Both the position numbers and the translations under genes were made by a program. From NCBI RefSeq assembly GCF_036607905.1, contig NZ_CP144555.1:496001-560000 (forward strand): DNA of 64,000 bases. The letters run 5' to 3'. This stretch comes from Streptomyces sp. SCSIO 75703 (GTDB taxonomy: Bacteria; Actinomycetota; Actinomycetes; Streptomycetales; Streptomycetaceae). The notes beneath the pieces are model-generated. The model saw only the letters and a list, made by a program, of their open reading frames with translations, did not search any database and was not told the origin of the DNA. Shown here piece by piece: positions 30,598 to 39,704 of this stretch (its first letter is position 1; the number at the start of each line of letters is the position of its first letter).

Positions 30598-31616
30598 CAC
30601 CGGGTGCCCTTCGCGGCGAACTCGGCGACGGACTTCACGTTGGACTTGTCGACGAAGGCCGGGCCGGTCAGCACCGGCTGCTCGCCGCCGCCGCTGTAGT
30701 TGCCGTTGTTCTTGTGCAGCCACAGTCCGTCGACGGCCAAGTAGCCCTGGAGGTAGGGCTGCTGGTCGACGGCGAACTCGATCTCGTCCTTCTCGATGGC
30801 GCCGGTGAGGTCCTTGTTGAGGTCGAACGTGGCGATCTTCGCCTTGCTCCCGGCGTCGGCGACCGACTGCACGGCGGTCATGGCGAAGGGGGCGCCGAGC
30901 GTGACGACGTGGTCGATGCCGCCGTCCTGCTTGAGCTTGGCGGTGATCGTCGACTTCACGGACGGCATGTCGGTGCCGTTGACGTAGAGGGTGTCGAGCG
31001 TGCCGCGGAAGGTCTTCTTCGCCCCGTCGCAGCGCTGGGTGAGGCCCACGTTGCCCTGTTCGTGGATGACGCAGACGGCCTTCTTGGAGCCGACGTCGTT
31101 CAGCTTCTTGCCGAACGCCTCGCCGGCCACGCTCTCGTCCTGGCCGAAGAACTCCAGCAGTCCGAGGTCCTGCCAGTCCGCGAGGCCGGAGTTGAGGCCG
31201 ACCACGGGTATGCCGGCCTGTCCGGCCTTGGCGAGGACGCCCTTGAGGGCGTCGGGCTTGGCGAGGGTCACGGCTATGCCGTCGACCTTCTGGTCGATGG
31301 CGTTCTGCACCAGGTTGGCCTGGTTGCCGGCGTTGGGGTCGGCGGAGTAGACCAGCTTGACGTTGTCCTTGGCGGCGGCGGCCTCGGCGCCCTTGCGGAC
31401 GATGTCCCAGAAGGTGTCGCCCGGCCCCTGGTGGGTGACGAGTGCGACGGTCATCCGGGGGGTGTCCGCCGTGCCCGCGGCGGAGGTGGAACCCCCTTCC
31501 TCGGACTTCTTCCCGCCCGAACTGCTGGAGCAGCCCGCGAGGGTGAGTGCGGCGGCCGCGAACACGGCCACTGCGGGGGCGATTCGGCGGGAGCGGGGGT
31601 GCGACGAGCGGACCAT
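30597..31616 (-). CDS. Sugar ABC transporter substrate-binding lipoprotein
   Basis: 339 residues from ATG 31616. The signal peptide (RSRRIAPAVAVFAAAALTLAGC) ends in a lipobox LAGC, then a Ser/Gly/Glu linker. The mature part is a type-I periplasmic-binding fold (MTVALVTHQGPGDTFWDIVRKG, VDGIAVTLAKPDALKG, AGIPVVGLNSG, FAVDQQPYLQGYLAVDGL), the pattern of RbsB/inositol-binding proteins. It captures the ligand outside the cell. It is the first gene of the operon, with a good promoter at 31686-31714 and a related half-site dyad. Confidence 0.95.
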   Translation of the reverse strand: MVRSSHPRSRRIAPAVAVFAAAALTLAGCSSSSGGKKSEEGGSTSAAGTADTPRMTVALVTHQGPGDTFWDIVRKGAEAAAAKDNVKLVYSADPNAGNQANLVQNAIDQKVDGIAVTLAKPDALKGVLAKAGQAGIPVVGLNSGLADWQDLGLLEFFGQDESVAGEAFGKKLNDVGSKKAVCVIHEQGNVGLTQRCDGAKKTFRGTLDTLYVNGTDMPSVKSTITAKLKQDGGIDHVVTLGAPFAMTAVQSVADAGSKAKIATFDLNKDLTGAIEKDEIEFAVDQQPYLQGYLAVDGLWLHKNNGNYSGGGEQPVLTGPAFVDKSNVKSVAEFAAKGTR

Positions 31617-31685
31617 CTTTCCTGTACCTCACTGTGCGACGGGAGACCGTGTGCCAGGGGAAAAAGGCTGTTGCGCTGGGACCGG

Positions 31686-31714
31686 ATACAAGCCCTTGAG
31701 GCGCCCGCTGTCAA
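31686..31714 (-). promoter_or_regulatory. Promoter of transporter operon
   Basis: On the minus strand TTGACA (31714-31709), 17 nt, TTGTAT (31691-31686): a near-consensus housekeeping promoter about 70 bp before the lipoprotein start. Confidence 0.75.
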
Positions 31715-31726
31715 TACTTTGTCAAG
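31708..31726. promoter_or_regulatory. Imperfect operator overlapping the transporter -35 box
   Basis: CTGTCAA-TACT-TTGTCAAG is the same layout (CTGTCAA-N4-TTGaCAg) as the perfect dyad at 22793-22816. It covers the -35 box of the transporter promoter. A further TATTGACAGG half-site lies at 31766-31775. Confidence 0.6.
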
Positions 31727-31766
31727 ACATCATTTCACTAGCATGTCCTTATGTAACTACAAACTA

Positions 31767-31796
31767 TTGACAGGGTCGGCCCCGGGGTCCTACACC
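31767..31796 (+). promoter_or_regulatory. Promoter of iolC operon
   Basis: TTGACA (31767-31772), 18 nt, TACACC (31791-31796), about 42 bp before the iolC start. The -35 lies inside an operator-like half-site. Confidence 0.6.
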
Positions 31797-31837
31797 TGAG
31801 AGGCGGCAGGCCCCGCCCAGCCTCAGGAGCGTCGCAC

Positions 31838-32800
31838 ATGACCGAGTCACCGCAGCATTTCGATCTGATCACGATGGGTCGCATCGGGGTTGATCTCTAC
31901 CCTTTGCACACAGGAGTCCCCCTCTCCGAGGTGGAGACGTTCGGCAAGTTCCTCGGCGGCTCGGCCGCGAACGTGGCCGTGGCCGCCGCCCGCCTCGGCC
32001 GCACCACGGCCGTCATCACCCGGACGGGCGATGATCCCTTCGGCACGTATCTGCACCGGGCCCTGAAGGAGTTCGGCGTGGACGACCGCTGGGTCACCCC
32101 GGTCGACGGCCTGCCGACCCCGGTCACCTTCTGCGAGATCTTCCCGCCGGACGACTTCCCGCTCTACTTCTACCGCCGCCCCAAGGCCCCCGACCTGGAG
32201 ATCCGCACCGGGGACCTGGACATGGCCGCGATCGCCGCCGCCCGCGTCTTCTGGATCACCGGCACCGGCCTGTGCGAGGAGCCGAGCCGTACGGCGACGC
32301 TCGCGGCGCTCGCCCACCGCGCCCGCTCCGGCACCACCGTCTTCGACCTGGACTGGCGGCCCATGTTCTGGCAGGACCCGGACCAGGCCCGCCCGTACTA
32401 CGCCGAGGCGCTGCGCCACGCGACCGTCGCGGTCGGCAACCTCGACGAGTGCGAGATCGCCACCGGCGTGCGCGAACCCCGGGCCTGCGCCGAGGCCCTG
32501 CTCGCGGCCGGCGTGGAACTGGCCGTCGTCAAACAGGGCCCCCGGGGCGTCCTCGCCGTGCACCGCGACGGGACGTCGGCCGAGGTACCGCCGGTGCCCG
32601 TCGAGGTGGTCAACGGCCTCGGCGCGGGCGACGCGTTCGGCGGCTCGCTCTGCCACGGGCTGCTCTGCGGCTGGGACCTGGAGCGCACCATGCGCGCCGC
32701 CAACGCGGCCGGCGCGCTCGTCGCCTCCCGCCTCGCCTGTTCCTCCGCCATGCCCACCCCAGCCGAGATCGACGACCTCCTCGCGCGTGCCACTCCCTGA
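31838..32800 (+). CDS. iolC: 5-dehydro-2-deoxygluconokinase (PfkB family)
   Basis: 320 residues from ATG 31838. PfkB signatures: GGSAANVAVAAARLG near the start and NGLGAGDAFGGSLCHG near residue 258, with the catalytic Asp in GAGD. FDLITMGRIGVDLYP is the usual IolC N-terminus, and VFWITGTGLCEEPSR and VFDLDWRPMFW also fit. It phosphorylates 2-deoxy-5-keto-D-gluconate in the inositol pathway. It heads an operon with the aldolase-like gene (13 bp later), iolB, iolD and gntR. Confidence 0.94.
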   Translation: MTESPQHFDLITMGRIGVDLYPLHTGVPLSEVETFGKFLGGSAANVAVAAARLGRTTAVITRTGDDPFGTYLHRALKEFGVDDRWVTPVDGLPTPVTFCEIFPPDDFPLYFYRRPKAPDLEIRTGDLDMAAIAAARVFWITGTGLCEEPSRTATLAALAHRARSGTTVFDLDWRPMFWQDPDQARPYYAEALRHATVAVGNLDECEIATGVREPRACAEALLAAGVELAVVKQGPRGVLAVHRDGTSAEVPPVPVEVVNGLGAGDAFGGSLCHGLLCGWDLERTMRAANAAGALVASRLACSSAMPTPAEIDDLLARATP

Positions 32801-32813
32801 ACGGAGCCCCTTC

Positions 32814-33701
32814 GTGTCCCTCAGCATCCCCGACCTCACCGCGGTCCGCGTCCGGCATCCGGAGGCGATCGCCGAGGCCGCCGCCCGCCGCACGCGCCGC
32901 CCGCTGATCGGCGACTCCGGCCGGCTGATGATCGTCGCCGCCGACCACCCGGCGCGGGGTTCGCTCGGCGTCGGCGACCGCCGGCTCGCCATGGCCAACC
33001 GGGCCGGCCTGCTGGAGCGCCTGTGCACCGCGCTGTCGCGGCCCGGCGTCGACGGGGTGCTCGCCACCGCCGACGTGCTGGAGGACCTGCTGCTGCTCGG
33101 GGCGCTGGAGAACAAGGTCGTCATGGGTTCGATGAACCGCGGCGGACTGGCGGGCGCGGCCTTCGAGATGGACGACCGCTTCACCGGCCACCGCGCCGAG
33201 GACATCGCCCGGCTCCGTTTCGACGCGGGCAAACTGCTGCTGCGCATCGACTACGAGGACCCCGGCTCGCTCGCCACGCTGGAGTCCTCGGCGCGGGCGG
33301 TCGACGCGATGGCGGAGCGCGGACTGCCGCTCTTCGTCGAGCCGTTCATCGCCCGCCGCACCGGGGGCGCGGTCCGCAACGACCTCTCCGCGGAGGCGGT
33401 GACCCGGTCCATCGCCGTCGCCTCGGGGCTCGGCGGCACCTCCGCCTACACCTGGCTGAAACTGCCCGTCACCGAGGACCCGGACGACATGGGCGAGGTC
33501 CTGGAGACGTCGACGCTGCCGGCCGTGCTGCTCGGCGGCGACATAGGCACCGGCCCCGGCGGGCAGGCCGCCGCCTACGAACGCTGGCGCAAGGCGCTGC
33601 GGCTGCCCACCGTGCAGGGCCTGGTCGTCGGGCGCTCCCTGCTCTACCCGGCCGAGGGCACGGTGGAGGAGGCGGTGGACACGGCGGTCGGGCTGCTGTG
33701 A
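32814..33701 (+). CDS. Cgl0159-family (beta/alpha)8 protein, likely aldolase step
   Basis: 295 residues from GTG 32814 with GGAG 8 nt upstream. Segments MIVAADHPARGSLGVG, VDGVLATADVLEDLLLLG, KVVMGSMNRGGLAGAAFEMDD split over strands, TYTWLKLPV-type KLPV and GLVVGRSLLYP fit the class-I aldolase-like family named after Cgl0159, found in actinobacterial inositol operons. It probably supplies the IolJ-type step, splitting 2-deoxy-5-keto-gluconate 6-phosphate, since no separate iolJ is present. That role is inferred from position. Confidence 0.85.
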   Translation: MSLSIPDLTAVRVRHPEAIAEAAARRTRRPLIGDSGRLMIVAADHPARGSLGVGDRRLAMANRAGLLERLCTALSRPGVDGVLATADVLEDLLLLGALENKVVMGSMNRGGLAGAAFEMDDRFTGHRAEDIARLRFDAGKLLLRIDYEDPGSLATLESSARAVDAMAERGLPLFVEPFIARRTGGAVRNDLSAEAVTRSIAVASGLGGTSAYTWLKLPVTEDPDDMGEVLETSTLPAVLLGGDIGTGPGGQAAAYERWRKALRLPTVQGLVVGRSLLYPAEGTVEEAVDTAVGLL

Positions 33702-33852
33702 GGGACGTACCCGGGGCGGGAGCCCCGGTCCGGCCCGGCACCGGGGTCCACCGGAGCGGCGTACGGCCGGGGCCCGCCGGGCTGACCCGGCGCGGCGGCC
33801 GGGGAAGAGACACCACGCAGGCATACGCGGCATACGAGAAAGACGGAGCGAG

Positions 33853-34740
33853 ATGACCCACCACCTTCCGGCGGGCCGGGCGGCGAGCGGCGCCTACGCC
33901 GTCGACGTGACACCGGAGCGGGCCGGCTGGACCCACTCCAGCCTGCGCGTGCTCCACCTGGAGCCCGGCGGCGCACACACCTTCCACAGCGGCGACAGCG
34001 AGTGGATCGTCCTCCCGCTGAGCGGCGGCTGCACCGTCGCCACCACCGGCGTCGACGGCCCCGCCGACTTCGAACTCACCGGCCGGCCGGGCGTGTTCGA
34101 GGGCGTCACGGACTTCGCGTACGTGCCGCGCGACGCCCGGACGACCGTGACCTCGGCCGGCGGCGGCCGGTTCGCGCTCACCGGGGCCCGCTGCGCCCGC
34201 CGCCTGCCCGCACGGTACGTGCCCGCCTCCGCCGTGCCGGTGGAACTGCGCGGCACCGGATCCTGCTCCCGGCAGGTCAACAACTTCGCCGCGGCCGACG
34301 TCTTCGCGTGCGACAGGCTCATCGCGGTCGAGGTGCTCACGCCGGGCGGCAACTGGTCCTCCTTCCCTCCGCACAAGCACGACGAGCACCGCCCCGGCGA
34401 GGAGTCCGTGCTGGAGGAGGTCTACTACTTCGAGTTCGCCGCCCACGAGGGCGTCCCGGGCCTCGGCTACCAGCGGGTCTCCCCCTCCGGCCGGGGCCGC
34501 GGCACGGACGTGCTGGCCGAGGTCCGCGACGGGGACGTCGTCCTCATCCCCGACGGCTGGCACGGTCCGTCGATGGCCGTGCCGGGCCACCACATGTACT
34601 ACCTCAACGTCATGGCCGGCCCCGAGCCCGAACGCGCCTGGCTGATCCGCGACCACCCCGACCACGCCTGGGTCCGCGAGACGTGGCCCGAGCAGCCGGT
34701 CGACCCCCGCCTGCCCCTCTACTCCGCGCCGTCCCCGTGA
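33853..34740 (+). CDS. iolB: 5-deoxy-glucuronate isomerase
   Basis: 295 residues from ATG 33853 (ACGGAGCGAG upstream). A bicupin: the metal-binding segment is FPPHKHDEHRPGEESVLEEVYYFEF (His, His, Glu), with VVLIPDGWHGPSMAVPGHHMYYLNVMAG near the end. It isomerises 5-deoxy-glucuronate to 2-deoxy-5-keto-gluconate. The gene follows the aldolase-like gene by 150 bp and precedes iolD by 8 bp. Confidence 0.95.
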   Translation: MTHHLPAGRAASGAYAVDVTPERAGWTHSSLRVLHLEPGGAHTFHSGDSEWIVLPLSGGCTVATTGVDGPADFELTGRPGVFEGVTDFAYVPRDARTTVTSAGGGRFALTGARCARRLPARYVPASAVPVELRGTGSCSRQVNNFAAADVFACDRLIAVEVLTPGGNWSSFPPHKHDEHRPGEESVLEEVYYFEFAAHEGVPGLGYQRVSPSGRGRGTDVLAEVRDGDVVLIPDGWHGPSMAVPGHHMYYLNVMAGPEPERAWLIRDHPDHAWVRETWPEQPVDPRLPLYSAPSP

Positions 34741-34748
34741 GGTCCCCC

Positions 34749-36620
34749 ATGCGCGAACCCACCCACCGGCTGACCACCGCCCAGGCCCTGGTCCGCTTCC
34801 TGGCCGCCCAGTACACCGAACGCGACGGCGTGCGGCGCCGGCTGATCACCGGCACCTGGGGCATCTTCGGCCACGGCAACGTGGCCGGACTCGGCCAGGC
34901 CCTCGTCGAGTACGCCGACCTGATGCCGTTCCACCAGGGCCGCAACGAACAGGCCATGGTGCACGCCGCCGTCGGCCACGCCCGCCAGCTCAACCGGCTC
35001 TCCGCGCAGGCGGTCACCACGTCCATCGGCCCCGGCGCGACCAACCTCGTCACCGGCGCGGCCCTCGCCACCGTCAACCGCCTGCCCGTCCTGCTGCTGC
35101 CCGGCGACTACTTCGCCTCCCACGCCGCCGACCCGCTCCTGCAGCAACTGGAGCACCCCTGCGCGGGCGACGTCTCCGTCAACGACACCCTGCGGCCGGT
35201 CTCCCGGTACTTCGACCGCGTCACCCGCCCCGAGGCGCTGATCGCCTCCGCGCTCCAGGCGGTGCGGGTGCTGACCGACCCGGCCGAGACCGGCGCCGTC
35301 ACCCTCGCCCTCCCGCAGGACGTGCAGGCCGAGGCGTACGACTGGCCGCGGGAGTTCTTCGCCGAGCGGGTCTGGCGCGTCCGGCGTCCCGAGCCGGACC
35401 CGGCGGAACTGGCCGACGCGGTCCGGGCCGTCCGGGCAGCCGAGCGCCCGCTGATCGTCGCGGGCGGCGGGGTCCACCACAGCGAGGCCGAGGAGGCGCT
35501 GCGGGCGCTCGTGGACGCCACCGGCATCCCGGTCGCCTCCACCCAGGCCGGCAAGGGCTCCCTGCGCCACGACCACCCGGCCGACCTGGGCGGCGTCGGC
35601 CACACCGGCACCGCCGTCAGCGACGACCTGGCGCGCACCGCCGACCTGGTGATCGGCGTCGGCACCCGCCACACCGACTTCACCACCGCCTCCGGCACCC
35701 TCTTCCAGCACCCCGGGGTCCGGTTCGTCAACCTCAACATCACCGCCTTCGACGCCCACAAGCTCGCCGCGCGCACCCTGGTCTGCGACGCGCGGGCGGG
35801 TCTTGCCGCGCTCGCCCGGGAGTTGTCCGGACACCGGGTGGCGCCCGCGTACATCGAGGAGTACCGCGCGGGCAAGGAGCGCTGGGACGCGGTGGCCGAG
35901 GCCGCCCTGCGCGCCGGCGACGACGGCTCGGCCCCGACCCAGACGCAGGTGCTGGGCGCGCTGGACGAGGTGGTCGGCGACGACGACGTGGTGATCAACG
36001 CGGCCGGCTCGCTCCCCGGCGACCTGCACAAGCTGTGGCGGGCCCGCTCCCCGCGCCAGTACCACCTGGAGTACGGCTACTCCTGCATGGGCTACGAGAT
36101 CCCGGCCGCGCTCGGCGTGCAGCAGGCCGCCCCCGGCACCCCCGTGTGGGCGCTGGTCGGCGACGGCACGTACCTGATGAACCCGACCGAGATCGTCACC
36201 GCGGTCCAGGAGGAACTGCCGGTGAAGCTGGTCCTGGTCCAGAATCACGGCTACGCCTCCATCGGCGGCCTCTCCGAGGCGGTCGGCGCCGAACGCTTCG
36301 GCACCGACTACCGCCACCGCTCGGGCGACGGCGGCTTCACCGGCGCACCGCTGCCCGTCGACCTCGCCGCCAACGCGGAGAGCCTCGGGATGACGGTGCT
36401 GCGGGCCCGGACCACCGGCGAACTGCGCGCGGCGCTGCGCGAGGCCCGCGCGGCCGACCGGCCGGTGTGCGTGTACGTGGAGACCGACCCGGCGCCGACG
36501 GCCCCGCCGGCCGAGGCGTGGTGGGACGTGCCGGTGGCCGAGGTGTCCGCCCGCGAGGCCGCGACCGGCGCCCGCGCGCGGTACGAACGGGCGGTCGCGG
36601 ACCGCCGCCGCCACCTCTGA
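34749..36620 (+). CDS. iolD: 3D-(3,5/4)-trihydroxycyclohexane-1,2-dione hydrolase
   Basis: 623 residues from ATG 34749. A three-domain thiamine-diphosphate enzyme: the N-terminal PYR domain (GTWGIFGHGNVAGLGQAL; FHQGRNEQAMVHAA with the cofactor-activating Glu), a central domain (PLIVAGGGVHHSEA), and a C-terminal PP domain with GDGTYLMNPTEIVTA and VQNHGYASIGGLSE supplying the GDG...N motif. It opens the inositol-derived ring to 5-deoxy-glucuronate. Length is normal. Confidence 0.95.
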   Translation: MREPTHRLTTAQALVRFLAAQYTERDGVRRRLITGTWGIFGHGNVAGLGQALVEYADLMPFHQGRNEQAMVHAAVGHARQLNRLSAQAVTTSIGPGATNLVTGAALATVNRLPVLLLPGDYFASHAADPLLQQLEHPCAGDVSVNDTLRPVSRYFDRVTRPEALIASALQAVRVLTDPAETGAVTLALPQDVQAEAYDWPREFFAERVWRVRRPEPDPAELADAVRAVRAAERPLIVAGGGVHHSEAEEALRALVDATGIPVASTQAGKGSLRHDHPADLGGVGHTGTAVSDDLARTADLVIGVGTRHTDFTTASGTLFQHPGVRFVNLNITAFDAHKLAARTLVCDARAGLAALARELSGHRVAPAYIEEYRAGKERWDAVAEAALRAGDDGSAPTQTQVLGALDEVVGDDDVVINAAGSLPGDLHKLWRARSPRQYHLEYGYSCMGYEIPAALGVQQAAPGTPVWALVGDGTYLMNPTEIVTAVQEELPVKLVLVQNHGYASIGGLSEAVGAERFGTDYRHRSGDGGFTGAPLPVDLAANAESLGMTVLRARTTGELRAALREARAADRPVCVYVETDPAPTAPPAEAWWDVPVAEVSAREAATGARARYERAVADRRRHL

Positions 36621-36652
36621 CCCCCCGTCCGCTCCCCGTGGGAGGTACGACC

Positions 36653-37438
36653 ATGGCGAAGAACGGCGGCTCCGCACGCGCCGCGACCGCCCCCGCGCTC
36701 GGCTCGCTCGACTTCACCCTGGACCGGGCCAGCCCGGTGCCGCTCTACCACCAGCTCGCCCGGCAACTGGAGGACGCCATCGAGCGCGGCGTCCTCGCCC
36801 CGGGCAACCTCCTGGGCAACGAGGTCGACCTGTCGGTGCGGCTCGGCCTGTCCCGGCCGACCGTCCGCCAGGCCATCCAGTCGCTGGTCGACAAGGGGCT
36901 CCTGGTGCGGCGCCGCGGGGTGGGCACCCAGGTGGTGCACAGCAGGGTGCGGCGCCCGCTGGAACTGAGCAGTCTCTACGACGACCTGGAGGCGGCCGGT
37001 CAGGCACCGGCGACGCGGCTGGTGCGCCGGGAGACGGTGCCGGCGCCCGCCGGGCCGGCCGCGGCCCTCGGGCTCACGGCGGGCACCGAGGTGACGGTGC
37101 TGGAGCGGCTGCGCCTGACCCACGGCCGGCCGGTGGCGCTGCTCTGCAACTACCTGCCGGCCGGCCTGCTCGACGTGGAGGACGCCCGGCTGGAGTCGAC
37201 CGGGCTCTACCGGCTGCTGCGCGCGGCGGGCGTCACCCTGCACAGCGCCCGCCAGACGGTCGGCGCCCGCTCGGCCACCCACGAGGAGGGCACCCGCCTC
37301 GACGAGGAGGAGGGCGCGGCCCTGCTGACGATGCGCCGCACCGCCTACGACGACACGGGCCGGCCGGTGGAGTACGGCACCCACGTCTACCGCGCCTCGC
37401 TCTACTCCTTCGACTTCGAACTCCTCGTCAGGCCCTGA
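36653..37438 (+). CDS. GntR-family regulator with UTRA domain
   Basis: 261 residues from ATG 36653 (GGGAGGT 7 nt upstream). The winged helix (PLYHQLARQLEDAIERGVLAPG, then LSVRLGLSRPTVRQAIQSLVDKGLLVRRRGVGTQVV) is followed by a UTRA ligand domain (VTVLERLRLTHGRPVALLCNYLP, VEYGTHVYRASLYSFDFELL). It is the last gene of the iolC operon and likely the inositol-responsive repressor. HutC/UTRA proteins often bind sites like TTGTCCGGACAA, seen at 25270. Confidence 0.92.
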   Translation: MAKNGGSARAATAPALGSLDFTLDRASPVPLYHQLARQLEDAIERGVLAPGNLLGNEVDLSVRLGLSRPTVRQAIQSLVDKGLLVRRRGVGTQVVHSRVRRPLELSSLYDDLEAAGQAPATRLVRRETVPAPAGPAAALGLTAGTEVTVLERLRLTHGRPVALLCNYLPAGLLDVEDARLESTGLYRLLRAAGVTLHSARQTVGARSATHEEGTRLDEEEGAALLTMRRTAYDDTGRPVEYGTHVYRASLYSFDFELLVRP

Positions 37439-37483
37439 TCCGGCGCCCCGGCTCCGGATCGGGACCTGCCCCGGCCCCGGCCC

Positions 37484-37507
37484 GCCCCGGCCCGAACGGG
37501 CCGGGGC
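37484..37507 (+). terminator. Terminator of iol operon
   Basis: A perfect GC stem, GCCCCGGCCCG / CGGGCCGGGGC, with an AA centre (effective loop CGAACG). It lies only 17 bp before the next start. Confidence 0.8.
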
Positions 37508-37524
37508 ACCGGTAGTCTCGGGGC

Positions 37525-37953
37525 GTGAACAGACGGCGGCGCAAGAAGCTGTCGGCGCGGCTCGTGGCGGCCGCGCTGCTCGGCGAGTCCGCCCGGGTCC
37601 GCGCGCTGCTGCGCGCCGGTGCCCCGGCCGGGTCGGCGAACGCGGACGGCACGACGCCGCTCTACCAGGCCGCAGTGCAGGGCGACGCGGAGACCGTCCG
37701 GATCCTGCTGGAGGCCGGCGCCCCGCCCGACGCGGAGAGCGGCACCGGCTCCGAGGGCCTCCCCCTGTGCGGGGCCGCCTGCTGGGGGTACACCGAGGCC
37801 GTGCGCGCCCTGCTCGACCACGGCGCCGACCCGCGCCTGCGGGAGGACCACGGCACGGGCCTGACCGCCCTCGCATGGGCCGAGAAGGGCCCCCACCCGG
37901 AGACCGCCGCCCTCCTGCGCGCGGCGCTGCGCGCCTCCCGCGGCGCAGGCTGA
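37525..37953 (+). CDS. Ankyrin-repeat protein
   Basis: 142 residues from GTG 37525. The basic start NRRRRKKLSARLVAAAL is followed by ankyrin repeats: ARVRALLRAGAPAGSANADGTTPLYQAAVQGD (read across two helices), TVRILLEAGAPPDAES, and AVRALLDHGADPRLRED, ending in HPETAALLRAAL. Ankyrin repeats mediate protein contacts; the partner is unknown. It sits between the iol terminator and the APC permease and need not belong to either cluster. Confidence 0.88.
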   Translation: MNRRRRKKLSARLVAAALLGESARVRALLRAGAPAGSANADGTTPLYQAAVQGDAETVRILLEAGAPPDAESGTGSEGLPLCGAACWGYTEAVRALLDHGADPRLREDHGTGLTALAWAEKGPHPETAALLRAALRASRGAG

Positions 37954-38231
37954 CGGACCCGCCGCACCGCCCCGGCCCCCGCCGCACCGGCCCCGCCGGA
38001 GACCGCCGCGTCCCCTCCCCGCCGGCCGCGGCACGCACCGCCCCGCGGCCGAACCGTCGGTTCCGCATGGCCCGTGCCCCGCCGCTTTCCGCAAGACGTC
38101 GCCCCGTGAGAGTGGGCCCGCCCACAACCGCGGCTCGTCCCCGCTGTGCGTTCCCACCGGGTTTGCGCCCCGGCCGTTGTTATGGCCGGAAAACGCTGCT
38201 GATAATCCCCGGAAATTGCACGGAGGTGGAG

Positions 38232-39704
38232 ATGCCAGGAAACGGAACCGACGCTCCGAGAGCGTTGCGCCGGGAATTCACGATGTGGTCGTCGTTCGCG
38301 TTCGCGTTCGCGTTCATTTCACCCATCGTCGCCATGTACGGAATCTACGGGCTGTCGTTGTCCACGGCCGGCCCCGGATTCTGGTGGACGTTCGTGGCCG
38401 TCGGCTGCGGTCAGCTCCTCGTGGCCCTCGCTTTCGCCGAACTGGTCTCCCGCTGGCCCCTGGAGGGGTCCGTCTACCAGTGGAGCAGGCGGCTGTACAA
38501 CGACGCGGTCGGCTGGATGGCCGGCTGGGTCTACATGTGGGCGCTGGTCATCATCATGGCGACGGTCGCCTACGCCGGGGCCGGTTTCGTGGCCCAGGCC
38601 ACCGGGCTGGACTCGCCGACGGCCGTGCAGCAGAGCCTGATCGCGGCGGGGGTGCTGCTGCTCGGCTCGTTCGCCAACCTGCGGGGCCGGGGGCTGCTCA
38701 AGGCGCTGATGATGGCGAGCATCGCCGCCGAGATCGTCGGTTCCCTCGGCCTCGGCGTCTATCTGCTGCTCTTCCACCGCCACCAGGATTTCAGCGTGCT
38801 GTTCCACGGCGCCGACCTCACCTCCGGCTGGTCGATGTCGTACCTGGTGGGGCCCTTCCTCGCGGCGCTCGCGTTCACCGGCTGGTCACTGCTCGGATTC
38901 GAGAGCGCGGGAGCGATCGCCGAGGAGGTCAAGGACCCCCGGCGCAGCGTTCCCAAAGCCATGATCTTCTCCATTCTCTTCATCGCCTTCGTCATCGCCT
39001 TCGCCTCCCTCTCCGTGACCCTGGCCGTTCCCGACTTCGACGCCATCACCTCCGGTGAGGTCGGCGATCCGGTCTACTACGTGCTGGAGAGCGCGCTCGG
39101 TCCGGCGGTGGTGCGACCGGTGCTGCTGATGTTCGTGATCGGTTTCCTCGCCAGCTTCCTCGCGCTCCAGGCGTCGGCGTCCCGGGTGATCTGGTCCTTC
39201 GCCCGCGACAACGCGCTGCCGGCCTCCCGCCACCTGGCCCGGCTGACCGTCTCGCAGGCGCAGCCCGTCGTCGCGATCCTCGTGACCGCCGTGGTGGGCA
39301 TGTTCGTCTACCTGGTCTCCGCCACCGACATCTACTCGGTCCTGGTCACCTTCACCGCGGGCGGCTACTACCTGGCCTTCCTCTTCCCGCTGGTCGGCAG
39401 CGTCATCGCGCGGCTCACCGGCCGCTGGACACCGGGCCCCTGGAACCTCGGCCGGTTCGGCACCCCGGTGGCGGTGCTCGCCGCGCTCTGGGCCGGTTTC
39501 GAGTTCACCAACATCGTCTGGCCGCGCACCGTCTCCGAGCACTGGTACCTCAACTGGGCCTTCTTCGTCGCGATGGGCACCCTCGTCGTGGCCGGCCTGT
39601 TCGTCCTGCGCTCGCGCCGGGGCCTGATGACCCTCAGTGACGACGACGGGCCCGCCGAGCAGGCCGAGCAGGACGATCCCGACCCGGAGAGGCAGCCCGT
39701 ATGA
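38232..39704 (+). CDS. APC-family amino-acid/amine permease
   Basis: 490 residues from ATG 38232 with GGAGGTGGAG upstream. About 12 transmembrane helices; TM1 region SSFAFAFAFISPIVAMYGIYG, TM6 region FTGWSLLGFESAGAIAEEVKDPRRSVPKAMI (the conserved FEsagaiAEE...P motif of the APC superfamily), and a polar tail rich in Asp/Glu. It imports an amino acid, amine or related cation into the cytoplasm. It is the first gene of an eight-gene run whose later members overlap or nearly touch, so it probably brings in the substrate of that pathway. Confidence 0.93.
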   Translation: MPGNGTDAPRALRREFTMWSSFAFAFAFISPIVAMYGIYGLSLSTAGPGFWWTFVAVGCGQLLVALAFAELVSRWPLEGSVYQWSRRLYNDAVGWMAGWVYMWALVIIMATVAYAGAGFVAQATGLDSPTAVQQSLIAAGVLLLGSFANLRGRGLLKALMMASIAAEIVGSLGLGVYLLLFHRHQDFSVLFHGADLTSGWSMSYLVGPFLAALAFTGWSLLGFESAGAIAEEVKDPRRSVPKAMIFSILFIAFVIAFASLSVTLAVPDFDAITSGEVGDPVYYVLESALGPAVVRPVLLMFVIGFLASFLALQASASRVIWSFARDNALPASRHLARLTVSQAQPVVAILVTAVVGMFVYLVSATDIYSVLVTFTAGGYYLAFLFPLVGSVIARLTGRWTPGPWNLGRFGTPVAVLAALWAGFEFTNIVWPRTVSEHWYLNWAFFVAMGTLVVAGLFVLRSRRGLMTLSDDDGPAEQAEQDDPDPERQPV

